This document shows positions 10,983 through 21,990 of a stretch of 64,000 nucleotides of DNA, in pieces. Under the pieces are notes generated by a model, which saw only the letters and a program-made list of their open reading frames with translations, was not told where the DNA came from and made no database searches. Source of the stretch: Gymnorhina tibicen (lineage: Eukaryota; Chordata; Aves; Passeriformes; Artamidae). Position 1 is the stretch's first letter. The number at the start of each line of letters is the position of its first letter. The DNA lies in the NCBI GenBank assembly GCA_013399875.1, contig VXAZ01009377.1:81859-145858 (forward strand). Direction: 5' to 3'. The position numbers were made by a program, and so were the translations under genes.

Positions 10983-11632
10983 TGTGGTGGTTTGGGCCAA
11001 ATTCAGGGAATTGTCCAAAAGGAACGTCTCCTCAAAGGAAGGCAGGTTACAGCCACCCCTCCCCTCCCCCCCAGCCGGGTTTGGGAAAAAACAAATTTTC
11101 CTTGGAGGAAAGTGAAGGAGAAAATAAAAAACTATTTATTTAACAAACACACAGCAAAAGAATAATAATAATGCTGCTAAATAATAAAATCTCTCTCTCT
11201 GGAGAGAGAACCTGGAAGATTTTAGAGTCCTTCTGTGGGTGCGGTCTCTCTCCTCCTCCTCGGAGCTGGGTTGGCGTGGGGGGCCCCCCTCCAGGCCGGT
11301 GGAAGGTCCCCGGTGGGGTTCTGATGTTCTGGGGTTCTGAACAAGGCCAGAAGGGAAAAGCCGAAGTCCCAAGAAAAAAAAAAACTCAACTCTCCGTCTC
11401 TCTCCGAAGAAACAGAGCTGAAAAGCTGGCTGAGAAGCAAGAAGAGAGCTTCTTCTGCTCCTCCACAGCAGCAGCAGCAGCGAATCTCTGTGTCCTTGAA
11501 GCACAAACTGTTTTGAAAAGTTTGCTTGGTTTTTTCTCTGTCTCTTGCACCCAGTTTTAAAGGCGTGGAAAGGCTCGGGAATCACATCTGGGCATGGAGC
11601 AGTGGTAGGGGATACACCAGCACAAAGTCACC
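10983..11632. mobile_element. LTR-like endogenous retrovirus segment
   Basis: The block starts with TGTGGTGGTTTGGGCCAAAT and contains AATAAA-type signals near 11122 and 11185, a CT/GA-symmetric CTCTCTCTCTGGAGAGAGA and a short CAG run at 11467-11481. Its tail is GGGGATACACCAGCACAAAG. From memory it resembles an abundant passerine solo LTR of the ERVL type. I see no gag, pol or env remnant beside it. Orientation and exact ends are uncertain. Confidence 0.5.
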
Positions 11633-12280
11633 CCCAGACACTGGTGTAACTCAGGATCCAGCGTTTCTGACCTCCGATTCCTGAAGGGGCGCGCAGCGGA
11701 ATCCTCTCCCTCAGTCCCTGGAACAGCGACCGCGAGGCTGCGTCCGCGCCGCGAGGAGAAATCTCCTCGCACATTCCCAAGGAGGGCGTGAGAGACCTCT
11801 GCCTCCGTGATAATTTGGGCTCTTAGAGACACAAGAACCGCGGGTTTTGGTCACCGAGGGTTCTTTTCCTTTCTCTCGTTCCACATCTGCTCCCATACCA
11901 AGGTGTGTCCTCGGGGCTCGGGCTCCCCGGAGCCTGGAGGTGACCCCTCGTGCTGGGCTCTCCATCTGGCCCGAGTTCCCTCTTCCAAACGCCCCAGCCG
12001 TGAGCGGGAGGGGAGGTCCTGCCGCAGGGACCAAGGGGAATGCCCGGGAATTCCGTGTTCCTTGCCGGAGGGCTCGGGCAGCTCCGCATTTCGGGAGGGG
12101 TTCGCGCGTTGGCGACGAGCTCAGCGGTTTTTGTGGATTGTTTGGGTGTTTCCACGTGGATGGAGGGATGGGGCTGTGGGACCGGGGGCTGTAAATTTGG
12201 CAGGCTGAAGGAAGGGAAATTTAGTTGGGGTACTGGAAAACGTTGCCAATTTTTAGGGTGGTGAGGCCCTGGCAGGTGTT
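11633..12280. other. Unique sequence, no gene recognised
   Basis: GC-rich with scattered CpG. No coding or repeat identity assigned. Confidence 0.4.
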
Positions 12281-12335
12281 CAAACTGCCAGAGGGCAGGG
12301 ATGGATGGGATATTGGGAATTCTTGGCTTCCACAG
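12281..12335 (+). repeat. CR1 LINE internal fragment
   Basis: AACTGCCAGAGGGCAGGGAT, GGATGGGATATTGGGAATTC is a short internal CR1 piece without its tail. Confidence 0.55.
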
Positions 12336-12599
12336 TGAAGTCACTCCTGGTCTCTTTTCCAGGCTGGACAATCCCAGCTCTCCCAGCAGAGCTGCTCTGT
12401 CCCTCAGATCAATCTCTGGATTTGTTCCAGCGGCTCCATGCAATTCCTCGGGGATTTTGGTGGCTCAGTTTTGGCTGAGTTTGAGCTGACTGAGGCCCCT
12501 CTGTACCCGGCTCCTCCAGGGTGGCACATTCCCGATTTCCCCCTGCTCCAGCAGGACACAGCTCCTTTGGCTTCCCCTCTAGGAATAAACCTGATGGAT

Positions 12600-12650
12600 G
12601 AGGGATCACAAATTTGGGCCGGAAGGGACCTTAAAGCTCACCCAGTTCCA
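12600..12650 (-). repeat. CR1 LINE 3' tail remnant
   Basis: GGGCCGGAAGGGACCTTAAA followed by GCTCACCCAGTTCCATCC is a reversed, diverged CR1 terminus. Confidence 0.6.
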
Positions 12651-12934
12651 TCCAGCTGCCAAAACGGTTTATTTTGGGCGGGGAATGAGCAGAACCAGCA
12701 CCAATTCCAGGGAAATGGCAGCTTTTCCCACCTCAGCAGCCACCAATCCCCGGACAGCCGGTGCAGGGCGGTCATCCAGGAGAAGAGAAAGCTCTTTGTT
12801 ATGGAAGAGGTGGGGAGAGCTTTGTAAACACGCAGGAAATCAAAGTCGGAATGAATCCCAGCCAAGGATTCTTCAAAAGGAAGAGTCAGGGAGTCACCGG
12901 TGCATTCTAACAGCTGCTGAAAGGGAAGGGATAA
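12651..12934. other. Unique sequence, no gene recognised
   Basis: No feature recognised. Confidence 0.4.
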
Positions 12935-13110
12935 ACACAATATTCATTTTATGGCTCCCTTTTTCACACTCCAGCGAACATAAATTTGGGTAATTGTATT
13001 TCCTTGGCCTGGCTGTCGGGGAAGATAAGGAATAATTACATCCCTGCCTGATGGGAAAAGGAGCCTGCACAATGATCCTTTTTTAATGCTAACAGCCCTG
13101 TAATACCGGG
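12935..13110. other. Candidate conserved noncoding island
   Basis: A repeat-free AT-rich block with ACAATATTCATTTTATGG, AAATTTGGGTAATTGTATTT and a GATA-containing GGGGAAGATAAGGAATAATT. It contrasts sharply with the flanking GC-rich DNA. Function is inferred only from composition. Confidence 0.3.
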
Positions 13111-14111
13111 CGTTCGGGGTGGGATTGGGCAGGGGCGGGAGAAAACATCGGCAAGGAGCAGCTTGTACGGGCTCGGTGCGATCCGAGCGTTTGGTTTTTC
13201 CGCGGTTTAATCGCGGTTTCACCCGGGCTGAGAGCCCCCAGCCCGCTTTCCCTGGGTTTCCCTGCCTGTCCCGGTTTTTATTTGCTTTCCCGGCAGCTTC
13301 GTTGCCTTTCCCCCGCGCCGTGGGGATTCCTGCCCGTCGGCAGGAGACGGTGGGAACTCGGAGAACTGGGATGGGAAAACTGTGTGGAAAGCCTCATCTT
13401 GATGGGTTTTGTAGTGACGAGATTCCGTGGAATTCTACGCTTAGTGCTTGGGAAATGATCCCGTGTAACCGAAACCTGTTGTGCCTCCCAGTGTGGGGAT
13501 TCCTCTCCTTATTCTGGGAATGTTTTGGGACTGAGCATCCAAAGGATGCCTGGTTTTCCTCTACCTTATCCCAGCAATACCCCGAGGTTGGATGAGCCCC
13601 GGTCTGGTGCCGAAATTCCCTTTATTTTGCCCATTTCTCTGGCCCTGAACCATTTCACCCCCCCAGTAACGCCCAGGTGTTGCTCACACCCTCCCTGAAA
13701 TGTTTTTTCCTGGTGGTGCAGGGAGCCCAGAGCATCAAACCCAGCTGGAATTCCTGTGGGATTTGTTAATCTGCTTGCAGCTCAGCCCTGGAGGTCCCAA
13801 AGTGGCTGTTGGGACTTCAGGTGCATCTCAAACTCATCTCCCGTATTTCAGCAGGAATTGGGACCAGCTTTGCCAATTCTTCGTTTTCCTCTTCAGTTTC
13901 GAACCCGGCGTTGTTTTTTACCCCATAAATTCCTGTGCTGCTTGGAAGAGTTCAGGAACAGCGGGTTCAGGACTATTTGTGGTGGTTTTGTTGTAATTAA
14001 TGCCAGCCCCTTAATTGCCATGAGGAGTAACTCGTTTGAATCCCGTGGTTACCCAATTCTGTTTCTCCCTCTCTGGAAACAGAGACAGAGCAAGCGATGA
14101 GAGGATGGGGC
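13111..14111. other. Unique sequence, no gene recognised
   Basis: 13120-13340 is CpG-rich, the rest ordinary. No recognised domain in any frame. Confidence 0.4.
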
Positions 14112-14360
14112 CTCGGGTTGCACCCTGGGAGGTTCAGGCTGGATACTGGGAATACTCCCCATGGAANAGCCTCGGGTTGCACCCTGGGAGGGTCAGGCTG
14201 GATACTGGGAATATTCCCTGTGGAAAAGCCCTCCAGGGCTGCCCAGAGCAAGGGCGAAGTCTCCACTCCTGGAGGGGTTTAAAGCCCTGTGGATGTGGCA
14301 CGTGGGGACCTTGGTGATCTTAGAGGGCTTTTCCAACCCAAAACAATTCCAGAGGGTGAC
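14112..14360 (+). repeat. CR1 LINE with an N-flanked internal duplicate
   Basis: The tail GAGGGCTTTTCCAACCCAAA is preceded by CTCCTGGAGGGGTTTAAAGC. The upstream part, CCTCGGGTTGCACCCTGGGA through GGATACTGGGAATA, occurs twice, once on each side of the single N at 14167. Two overlapping contig ends that were never merged would give exactly this. Confidence 0.8.
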
Positions 14361-14853
14361 TCCCCCTGCCCTGGGCAGCCTGTTCCGGAAACCGTGTGCA
14401 AAATAATCCTGATTTTCTCCCTGAAGCTCCCTTTTCCAGGCTGGGACACCCCCGCGCTTTGCCTTCAGCAGGGAGGGGGAGGAGGAAACCAAGGTCTGCT
14501 GCGCTTCGGCGGCACCCAAAAGGCAGAGGGGGACGGACGGCCGGGAAATCCCTGCTGACATTCCCAAACCCTTCCCGTGGCTGTCAGGAAGCCGCCAGTA
14601 ATGACGGACAAAGAGCAGGAGGCTCCAGCAAACCCCTGCCTCCTCCTGCCCTTTAGAAAAGGGACAGAGCTTTATTCAGCTCCGTTCCGAACGTGCCGGG
14701 GATCCTGCAGCCCTCCCTGCCCGAGCAGGAGCAGGAGCTCGGGGGGGCTTGTCCGAAAACCAACAGCCTCCCGAGGCGTGGCCTTTGCAGAGCTGAGCTT
14801 TGTTTTCCACTTCTTCCAATTTATTTCTGCGTGAAGGAGCGCCTGGGGTGAAG
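14361..14853. other. Unique sequence, no gene recognised
   Basis: GC-rich; no identity assigned. Confidence 0.4.
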
Positions 14854-15065
14854 CCCTGGTTCCCTGGGCGGGTTTGGGGCTGGGGTGGAGGAGGAAGAGG
14901 GGATCAGGGAGCAGCGGGGCCCGGGAGAGCTGCCCTGGGACGGGGCTTGGGGCACCAGGATTCCCAGGGGCACAGGGATAACGAGGGACAGGACACAGGG
15001 AATGGCTTCAAACCGGCAGAGAGGGTTTGGGTGGGATATCGGGAAGGAATTCCTGGCTGGGAGGC
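14854..15065 (+). repeat. Inverted duplication A (partner 21850-22113, opposite strand)
   Basis: From CCCTGGTTCCCTGGGCGGGT to GAAGGAATTCCTGGCTGGGA this matches the reverse complement of 21850-22113 almost base for base. About 125 bp of it (14854-14978) is not CR1; the rest overlaps the CR1 start. The 22-kb partner has an extra 40-bp piece around its single N. Confidence 0.85.
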
Positions 15066-15290
15066 TGGGGAGGGACTGGGCTGGAATTCCCAGAGCAGCT
15101 GTGGCTGCCCCTGGATCCCTGGCAGTGCCCAAGGCCAGGCTGGACAGGGCTTGGAGCAGCCTGGGACAGTGGNNNNNNNNNNNNNNNNNNNNNNNNCCTG
15201 GGACAGAGGGAGGTGTCCCTGCCATGGCAGGGGTGGCACTGGGTGGGATTTAGGGTCCTTTTCCAACCCAAACCATTCCAGGATTTGAGG
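14979..15290 (+). repeat. CR1 LINE containing a 24-N gap
   Basis: CR1 sense landmarks run from GGACAGGACACAGGGAATGG to the tail CCAACCCAAACCATTCCAGG. Ns occupy 15173-15196 and the sequence CCTGGGACAG is present on both sides, so the gap is probably an unmerged contig overlap and not missing DNA. Confidence 0.85.
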
Positions 15291-15506
15291 GTTCAGAGTC
15301 ATCTCCAAGCACCCACCAACAACTGCAAGACCTCACGTGGGGAAACTGAGGCAGGGTGTGAGTTCCCCCCTTGCATTTCTGTGTCTTTTCCAATTAATAT
15401 TGGTTTTGCTCTGTTTATTAAACCCCTGAGGGGCAGGGTTTGTGCCCATCTGGGACGTGGGATTCCCTCAGGAGATGCCTCTGGAGCAGGCAGTGCCTCA
15501 GCCAAA

Positions 15507-15542
15507 TCCAGTTTGGGTGGGAAGGGACCTTAAATCCCATCC
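15507..15542 (-). repeat. CR1 LINE 3' tail cut by a single N
   Basis: GTTTGGGTGGGAAGGGACCT TAAATCCCATCC is a reversed CR1 terminus that stops at the N at 15543. Confidence 0.75.
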
Positions 15543-15543
15543 N

Positions 15544-15689
15544 AATCCTCCCAAACCCCTTCTTCCCTCCCAAAAATAACAACTTTACCCTTTTAAGAAG
15601 TTATTTTAAGGCTATCCAGGCTCAGCTGGAGGTGGCAGTGAAACCTTTTCCTCTTGAAGGACTTCGAGGAATATTAAACTTTTTATCAC
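15544..15689 (+). repeat. Inverted duplication C (partner 26440-26586, opposite strand)
   Basis: It starts right after the N with AATCCTCCCAAACCCC and ends with CTTTTTATCAC. It equals the reverse complement of 26440-26586 with only a few transitions (for example CTTGAAGG versus CTCGAAGG). It is not a repeat I recognise. Confidence 0.85.
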
Positions 15690-16479
15690 TTTAATGCTCT
15701 TTAAATGACTTTTCTCCGACTTTTGCCGAGAAGAAGGGGCGAGATCAGTCGGGGAGATTGGGCACGAGCAGAAGCGGAATCCAGCAGGTTGTTAAACAGC
15801 GCTGGGCTGGAAGGCAGCAAATCTTCAGATCCCGCGTCTTTTTGTACAATTTATTCTGTATTTATCGCTCTCTTCACAGCCTGTAATAAATCATAGCCTT
15901 ACACATCAGGATGAATTCAAAATAAAATTATGGGCTCTGTTAAAAAAAAAAAAAACAACAATTTGGAGATTTCAGTCCAGTTCTGCCTTTCTCTGATCAA
16001 AACCACTCGAGTTTTCCCTGTAAAATGAAGTGAGTCTCTAATTCCGCCGTGAATCCCGGCCCGTGGTCCCATCTTTCATCCGGAAAGGTTCTTTTTTTTC
16101 TCCTTTGTAAGGGGGGCGATTATTTCTTTCAGCGTGAGGAGCAACAGGCTGTGCTTTAAAAATATTCCTCTTTTCATCTCCCAGAGCTGTGCCACCAGCA
16201 GCCCTGCGAGTTCAGTGCCAGCGCTAAACACGGGTTTAATTCACGTCTGGAGATGGGTCTGCTTTGCTCAGAGCTTGAGGTGTGAAAATGTTTTTGGTTG
16301 CTGCCTCTTGTGTTCCGTAATTTAAGGGCGAACGAAGATTTTAGGAGTGTTTTACCTTCTTGAGCTCTGATACGGAAGGTCCTCGGCGTGGGAAGTTGTG
16401 GAGCGGGTGGGGAAATGCAGTTTGCAGCCTAAATACCTGAATTTAAGGTTGGAAACGGCAAAGAACTGCGGTGGTTGGG
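15690..16479. other. Unique sequence, no gene recognised
   Basis: AT-richer than average. A run of 13 A is at about 15942-15954. The segment 15880-16010 with ACCACTCGAGTTTTC is repeat-free. No exon recognised. Confidence 0.4.
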
Positions 16480-16845
16480 CCGGGATGGAGTTAATTTAAT
16501 TTGATTTTAGCTGGTGTGGGGCTGTGCTCTGGATTTGTGGTGTTTGGGCCGGGATGGAGTTAATTAATTTAATTTTAGCTGGTGTGGGGCTGTGCTCTGG
16601 ATCTGTGGTGTTTGGAGTTAATTAATTTGATTTTAGCTGGTGTGGGGCTGTGCTCTGGATTTGTGGTGTTTGGGCCGGGATGGAGTTAATTAATTTGATT
16701 TTAGCTGGTGTGGGGCTGTGCTCTGGATCTGTGGTGTTTGGAGTTAATTAATTTGATTTTAGCTGGTGTGGGGCTGTGCTCTGGATCTGTGGTGTTTGGA
16801 GTTAATTAATTTGATTTTAGCTGGTGTGGGGCTGTGCTCTGGAGC
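16480..16845 (+). repeat. Tandem array of 58/68-bp units resembling part of an LTR
   Basis: The landmark CTGGTGTGGGGCTGTGCTCT recurs at 16511, 16579, 16637, 16705, 16763 and 16821, giving spacings of 68, 58, 68, 58 and 58 bp. The long unit has an extra GGGCCGGGAT before GGAGTTAATT. From memory the unit resembles part of a common avian ERVL-type LTR, so this may be an amplified LTR fragment. Confidence 0.85.
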
Positions 16846-18175
16846 TGTGCTGGGAGCTGCTGGTAATCCAGGAATATTTGTTATTTCTGGGCACCACCGC
16901 CTGCTCCGCTCCTCTCCCGCCCCGCCAGGGAGGGGCTGCTGATCCCAAAGGAGTGTCCCAGATTTTTAACACACCGATCTCTGCGAAGGAACTGCCCCGC
17001 TCAGTGCAGTTTTCTGGGACAAATCCATCCCTGGAGAGATTTGTTTGGGGATCAAACCCGACCTTTCTCCCCCAGCCTCCCCGATTTGCTCTCTGAGGTG
17101 GGATTTCCAAACCTGGGTGTGGGGTCCCTCCAATTTATGGATGCCAGTTCAACCTGTGGGCTCGGATTTCCGAAATCCAGCAGCTCTTGGTGTCCTCGGT
17201 TGGCTTTGGGCGTGCAGGGATGCAGGACGGAGTTCTCCTGGAATTCGGGGCAGCGTTGGCACTCGAAGCTTCTGCCGTACTTTTTTTCTCCTCGGCTGCA
17301 CGGTTTTTTTATCCTGGTCGCACGAATCGCCGGATTCTTGCAGCCGTCGGCCCAAATCCACGCGGGATGTGCCGGGATGGGAAGGGAAGGGCGGCTGGAA
17401 GGACGCAGCTCCCAGGCCCGGCACGGAGCTTCTCCTTCTGGGGACACACAAGGCCATTCCCGCCCTTCAAGAATGAATTTCTGCCTGTCTAAATCCCTGG
17501 TTTCCCAAAGGTCCGAGTGCTGTGAAGTATTTTTTCCTTCTCCTCGTTATTTTTCGGGAAGTAGGAGCAAATCGTGGCCCTTGGTTTGTATTTTTGGGGT
17601 TTTTTTATTGCCAGCCCCACCGGGGCAGGTTGAGCTGGAGATAAACTGGGCAGTGCTGGTTTATCTCCTTTATCAGCGCCTTATCTCAGCCCAGCTGGGC
17701 CTTTCCGAGCAGGGATGTTGGGAAAAGAGGGAGAAGCTGCGTTTTCCCAGCTGTGCTGCCGTTGGTGTCCTTTTCCCCCCGGCTCACGGCGCTGCTGCCG
17801 TCGGTTTGTGGAAAATGCTGCTGGGATAGGACCCGGAAAATGGCTCCTGGAATGGCTTCCGTGGGAATTTCCAGGGGGATTTAGAGGCTGCTGGGTGGTT
17901 TAAAGGGTTCTGGGTGGTTCAAAAGCCTTCAGGGAGGGGGGCGGTCATCCGGTCAGTGGCTGGGCTTGGCTGAGCCTGCAGCGATCCCGTTTGGAGTCCA
18001 AGGGGTTCGGAGAAATATCCTTCGGAATCCACGATGGTCCCGGGAGCCCGGCCTGGGAATGGCTCAGTTCTGCTGCCACATGGACCAGAAAAGGGGGAAA
18101 AACCGAAAGATTGGGGTTTTATTGTTGTTTTTCCCTCACGTTCCACCTTTCGGAGGCTCCTGCGAAGTCTGATAT
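16846..18175. other. Unique sequence, no gene recognised
   Basis: GC-rich with several overlapping open frames of 100-260 codons on both strands. Mutual overlap and lack of domain motifs argue against coding. Confidence 0.4.
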
Positions 18176-18240
18176 CGCACAATCCCGGAATGGTTCGGGA
18201 TGGGAGGGACCTCAAACCCATCCGGCTCCAGCCTCAGAAT
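18176..18240 (-). repeat. CR1 LINE 3' tail fragment
   Basis: CCCGGAATGGTTCGGGATGG followed by GAGGGACCTCAAACCCATCC is a diverged reversed CR1 terminus. Confidence 0.65.
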
Positions 18241-19851
18241 CTCCTCCTAAACCAGAATTTAAATCTCTTTTGGTGTAAAACTCCTCTCCCCTGCCCCGTC
18301 CCTCTCTGCCCGTGCACGGAGCTGGCCTCCCCGTCTTCCCTAACCCCCTTTAAACACCGGGAGCCTCTTCTCGCGTCGTCGTGTTCTCCGCTCAAATTAG
18401 AGAGTGAAAGTTGTTCCTGGTAAAATGCAAAATCGCTTCGGAGGCCCTGGAACCTCGCTTGGACCCCAAACACTCCGACCTTCGTGGCCCAGAACCCACA
18501 ACTCCTCTGACGCCTTGTGAGCAGCTGGCAGCTGCTGCTTCAGCCAAGACCTTCTCCTGAGGCCACCTCATCCCGGGATCTCGGAGCTGGAGCCACCTCC
18601 CATCCCTGGAGAATGCCCCCAGCCACGGCAGCAAGGCCGTTCCCCGTGGGATATTCCACTGGAATTGTGCTCCACGTCCTTCAAAAGCCCCATGGAGGCA
18701 ACACTCCCCGCATGTCCCCGGGGTCACCCAGCTCCTCATGAGCAGCACAGTCACCCCTCCCCAATTCCCAAATCCCAGCAGGATCGTCCAGCATCGATGG
18801 CACGTTCCCAGTTCCTGTTTGCTGGTGAAGATTTTCCTGTCTCTGGTGAAGTGGCTGCTGGGAATATCCAGGACTCTGGAAAACTGACCCCGGCTGTTCC
18901 TGCCTGGTCGGGGTGATGGCACATCCTGGATCCCAAAACCACCTGGAATTTGTCCCCAGCATTAACCTGCAGGGATTTTATCACCCGGCCTCGAGCTCCT
19001 CTCTCGTTTCCCCTGGTGTTCCCTCACCTCGCTCCAAACCCGTTTGTTTCTCGTTTACATCTTCTTCTAACAGCTCCAGGATCTGCAAAATTCAGTTCAT
19101 TCCAAGTTTCTCCCGCCCTCCTTCCCACGTCTTTTCCTGGATTTGTTGCCGTGACTGGGCTGATATTTCACCGGGAAGCGTTTTACAGGATCCCGGGAAC
19201 TCTCTTGTTTTTCATTCCTTGTTTTCCCTTTCCCTCCTCGTTAACAGATCCGTAATCACCCGTGAGAGCGGCCTGAACTCCTTGGTTTTTATAAACCTGT
19301 CTTTAAAAACAACCTTTTTTTTTTGGCAAATCCCTGAGGGCTGGGTGATCCTGGCAAGTCCAGAGGATTCCTGGGGCCATCTGTCTTGTGCTTCCTTATC
19401 CTCGTCACGCACCAGACCGAACATCTGAGCTCCGAATTTCCCCCGGCCCAAATTATTCCTTCTTCGCTTGTTACTTCACGGAGGTGAAACCAGCACAGAA
19501 GGAGCTTCGGTGCTTCCATAAAAATAGAGGGATGGAATTGTGGCAGTAGGATTCCGAAATCCGAGCACTACCCTCGGTAGAGCTGAGCTGGGAACGTGAG
19601 CGGCACAAACATCAGCGTTTTTTTCCCGTGTAAAGACACAAAACCGGTGCAAAACCAACCCAGAACGGGGCTGAAAATCAAAAACCAGCATTGTAAGAAC
19701 TCAATTTTAAGGTCAAACCGAGTCCCACAGGTACCAGGGCAGTTTGGAATGGGATTTATGGGAACGGAGCAGCAACCGCAGGGAGAAACGCGTTGGAAGT
19801 TTTAGGATGGGTACTGAAAAAAAGAACTCAACAATCTTGTAAAAACCACTT
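18241..19851. other. Unique sequence, no gene recognised
   Basis: Mixed composition; a T run of about 10 lies at 19314-19323. No gene or RNA identified. Confidence 0.4.
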
Positions 19852-19990
19852 CAATTACCCATAAATAGATTAAAAATCCACGCAAACCACCCTCCTACCT
19901 CATCCCGGATGTCGGAACGAGATACTCAGGAGCATCCAAGCCACCAATTCCTAGCGAAAGTCTGGAAGTTTAAGTAAAAACTCAACTTCC
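19852..19990. repeat. Diverged direct duplication D, copy 1 (partner 22216-22353)
   Basis: It shares GCAAACCACCCTCCTACCTC, GGAGCATCCAAGCCACCAA and GCGAAAGTCTGGAAGTT with 22216-22353 in the same orientation, at about 88% identity by eye. It is either an unrecognised interspersed repeat or an old segmental duplication 2.4 kb apart. Confidence 0.8.
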
Positions 19991-20099
19991 CGGAAGAAAA
20001 ATGGAAAATAAAACTCGTCCTCCCAAAATCCTGCACCCTTTTTCCTCCGCTTTCTGCAATTTTAGTGGCCTGGTTTTTCACAATCCTTTGAAATTAAAA

Positions 20100-20205
20100 G
20101 AGCTGAGGTTGAGGTTGGATATTGGGAAGGAACTCTTGGCTGGGAGGATGGGGGTGCCCCATCCCTGGAAGTGTTGGTTGTTCCCAGCCCAGCTTGAACG
20201 GGGCT
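20100..20205 (+). repeat. CR1 LINE fragment
   Basis: GTTGGATATTGGGAAGGAAC, GGCTGGGAGGATGGGGGTGC and CCCATCCCTGGAAGTGTTGG are CR1 sense-strand pieces. The 3' tail is absent. Confidence 0.6.
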
Positions 20206-20246
20206 CCCTGCCTCAGTTTCCCCCTTAGGAACTGGGAAAATGTCTC

Positions 20247-20738
20247 TTGTTTGTGTCTTGTTCCTAAATCCCTGTAGGTAAATGTTTCCATGTTTGTGTC
20301 CTGTTCCTAAATCCCTGTAGGTAAATGTTTCCACGTTTGTGTCCTGTTCCTAAATCTCTGTAGGTAAATGTTTCCACGTTTGTGTCTTGTTCCTAAATCC
20401 CTGTAGGTAAATGTTTCCATGTTTGTGTCCCGTTCCTAAATCCCTGTAGGTAAATGTTTCCACGTTTGTGTCCTGTTCCTAAATCCCTGTAGGTAAACGT
20501 TTCCATGTTTGTGTCCTGTTCCTAAATCCCTGTAGGTAAACGTTTCCATGTTTGTGTCCTGTTCCTAAATCCCTGTAGGTAAATGTTTCCATGTTTGTGT
20601 CCTGTTCCTAAATCCCTGTAGGTAAATGTTTCCACGTTTGTGTCCTGTTCCTAAATCCCTGTAGGCAAATGTTTCCATCTTTGTTTTTTTTCCTAAATTC
20701 CCGTGGGCAAATGTTTCCATATTTGTGTCTCATTTCTG
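20247..20738 (+). repeat. 43-bp minisatellite, 11 copies
   Basis: The word CCCTGTAGG (or a one-base variant) falls every 43 bp from 20270 through 20657, and a diverged CCCGTGGG follows at 20700. The core is TTCCTAAATCCCTGTAGGTA plus AATGTTTCCA[TC]GTTTGTGTCC. Variation is mostly C/T at a few fixed sites, and degeneration at the 3' end is typical of a minisatellite edge. Confidence 0.97.
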
Positions 20739-21329
20739 CATTCCCCCTTTATCTATAAACCCCGAAAAGTTCCTTAAGGGTGGATTAATGAGACATGGCC
20801 CAGAATGTTCCAGAGCTGAGCTTCCAGCCCCGTTCCTAATCAGGCACTGGAGCCGCTAATCCAATTTGAGCCAGCCACCGGCTCCACTCCTGGCGGAATA
20901 AAACCCACTTTAAATCTCATTTAAAAGCCACCGAGATGCTCCTCACAAATTAAAATCCGAAATTAAAAATAACTTTGGGTTGTTTCTGCCTCATTAAGGC
21001 CCCGCTCGGTGTGGCTGAGCCCGGCTCCGTGTCCCTGCCTGGCTCGGAAGGGTTTTGCCGCCGGAACGAGGAGCGGAGCCCTGGCGGCCTCTCCGCGCTC
21101 TGGGAGAGGGAAGAGGAGGCGGTGAAGGGGCGAGGAAGGGCCTGGAGCAGGGAAGGGATGAGGAAAAGGGAGCTCAGGCGTGTCCCAGCGCGGGGGTTCC
21201 GTGGAGCCGGTGCGGAACCAGCACTGGGAGTGCTGGCCTGGATGGGAACCTTGTAGGAGAAGAAATAAAGGAATATACAAATAAAAAGAAGATAAATATT
21301 CCTGACAGCTCTTTTGGGCACTTAAGTGA
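20739..21329. other. Unique sequence, no gene recognised
   Basis: 20800-20985 is repeat-free and AT-richer; 21000-21240 is GC-rich with CpG. No exon recognised. Confidence 0.4.
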
Positions 21330-21440
21330 TCAAAAAATGAGGAGATGTGGCACTTTGGGATGTGGTTTAGTGGCCACAGTGGGATTGGTCAAAGGTTGGA
21401 CTCGATGATCCTGGAGGCCTTCCAACATTAATGATTCCAT
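21330..21440 (+). repeat. CR1 LINE 3' end, older subfamily
   Basis: GATGTGGCACTTTGGGATGT, GGTTTAGTGG and AAAGGTTGGACTCGATGATC match the older bird-wide CR1 3' region, ending in AATGATTCCATG. Confidence 0.8.
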
Positions 21441-21600
21441 GTATTTATTTATTCTATTGACCTTTAATACATTTTCTTTGGCGTATATTGCATATAAACT
21501 GTATATCGATACAAATATTGATTATTTGTATATATTTATACAACTAGCTGCTCCCACGAGTTCATATTAACACAGATATTTATGGCTGTATGTTAATGGA
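21441..21600. repeat. AT-rich low-complexity block
   Basis: Sequences such as TGTATATCGATACAAATATT and TTTGTATATATTTATACAAC form a 150-bp AT island immediately after a CR1 tail. Confidence 0.6.
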
Positions 21601-21796
21601 TGTTTGTTGGCTGCACTCTGCCCTCTGCTCCGTTCTGTGCGCTCGTATCCAGCGTGGCCCTGGTGGGGTGAAAGCTCTCGTTTTCCTCTGGAGCCCAGAG
21701 CCGTTCAAACCCCTCTGGAATGCCGGGAATGTTGGAGCCAGGGGAGGGCAGAGCCGGCTCATCCAGTGGGAGCTGGAGCATCCCAGGGGCTGCGAC

Positions 21797-21990
21797 CCCT
21801 TCCAGGGATCCAGGGGCAGCCACAGCTGCTCTGGGAATTCTGTTCCTGTCCTTCCTCACCCTCCCAGCCAGGAATTCCTTCCCAATATCCCACCCAAACC
21901 CTCTCTGCCGGTTTGAAGCNTTCCCGGTCTCCCACCCAACCCCTCTCTGCCAGTTTGAAGCCATTCCCTGTGTCCTGTCCCTCGTTATCC
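21797..21990 (-). repeat. CR1 LINE fragment with N-flanked duplicate
   Basis: The reversed CR1 interior starts at CCAGGGATCCAGGGGCAGCC and continues to the GGACACAGGG region. The 31-bp piece containing CCTCTCTGCC[GA]GTTTGAAGC is present on both sides of the N at 21920. Confidence 0.8.

Noticed and set aside
20247..20738. Regularly spaced repeats considered as a CRISPR array
   Set aside because: Units are contiguous with no unique spacers, and the DNA is vertebrate.
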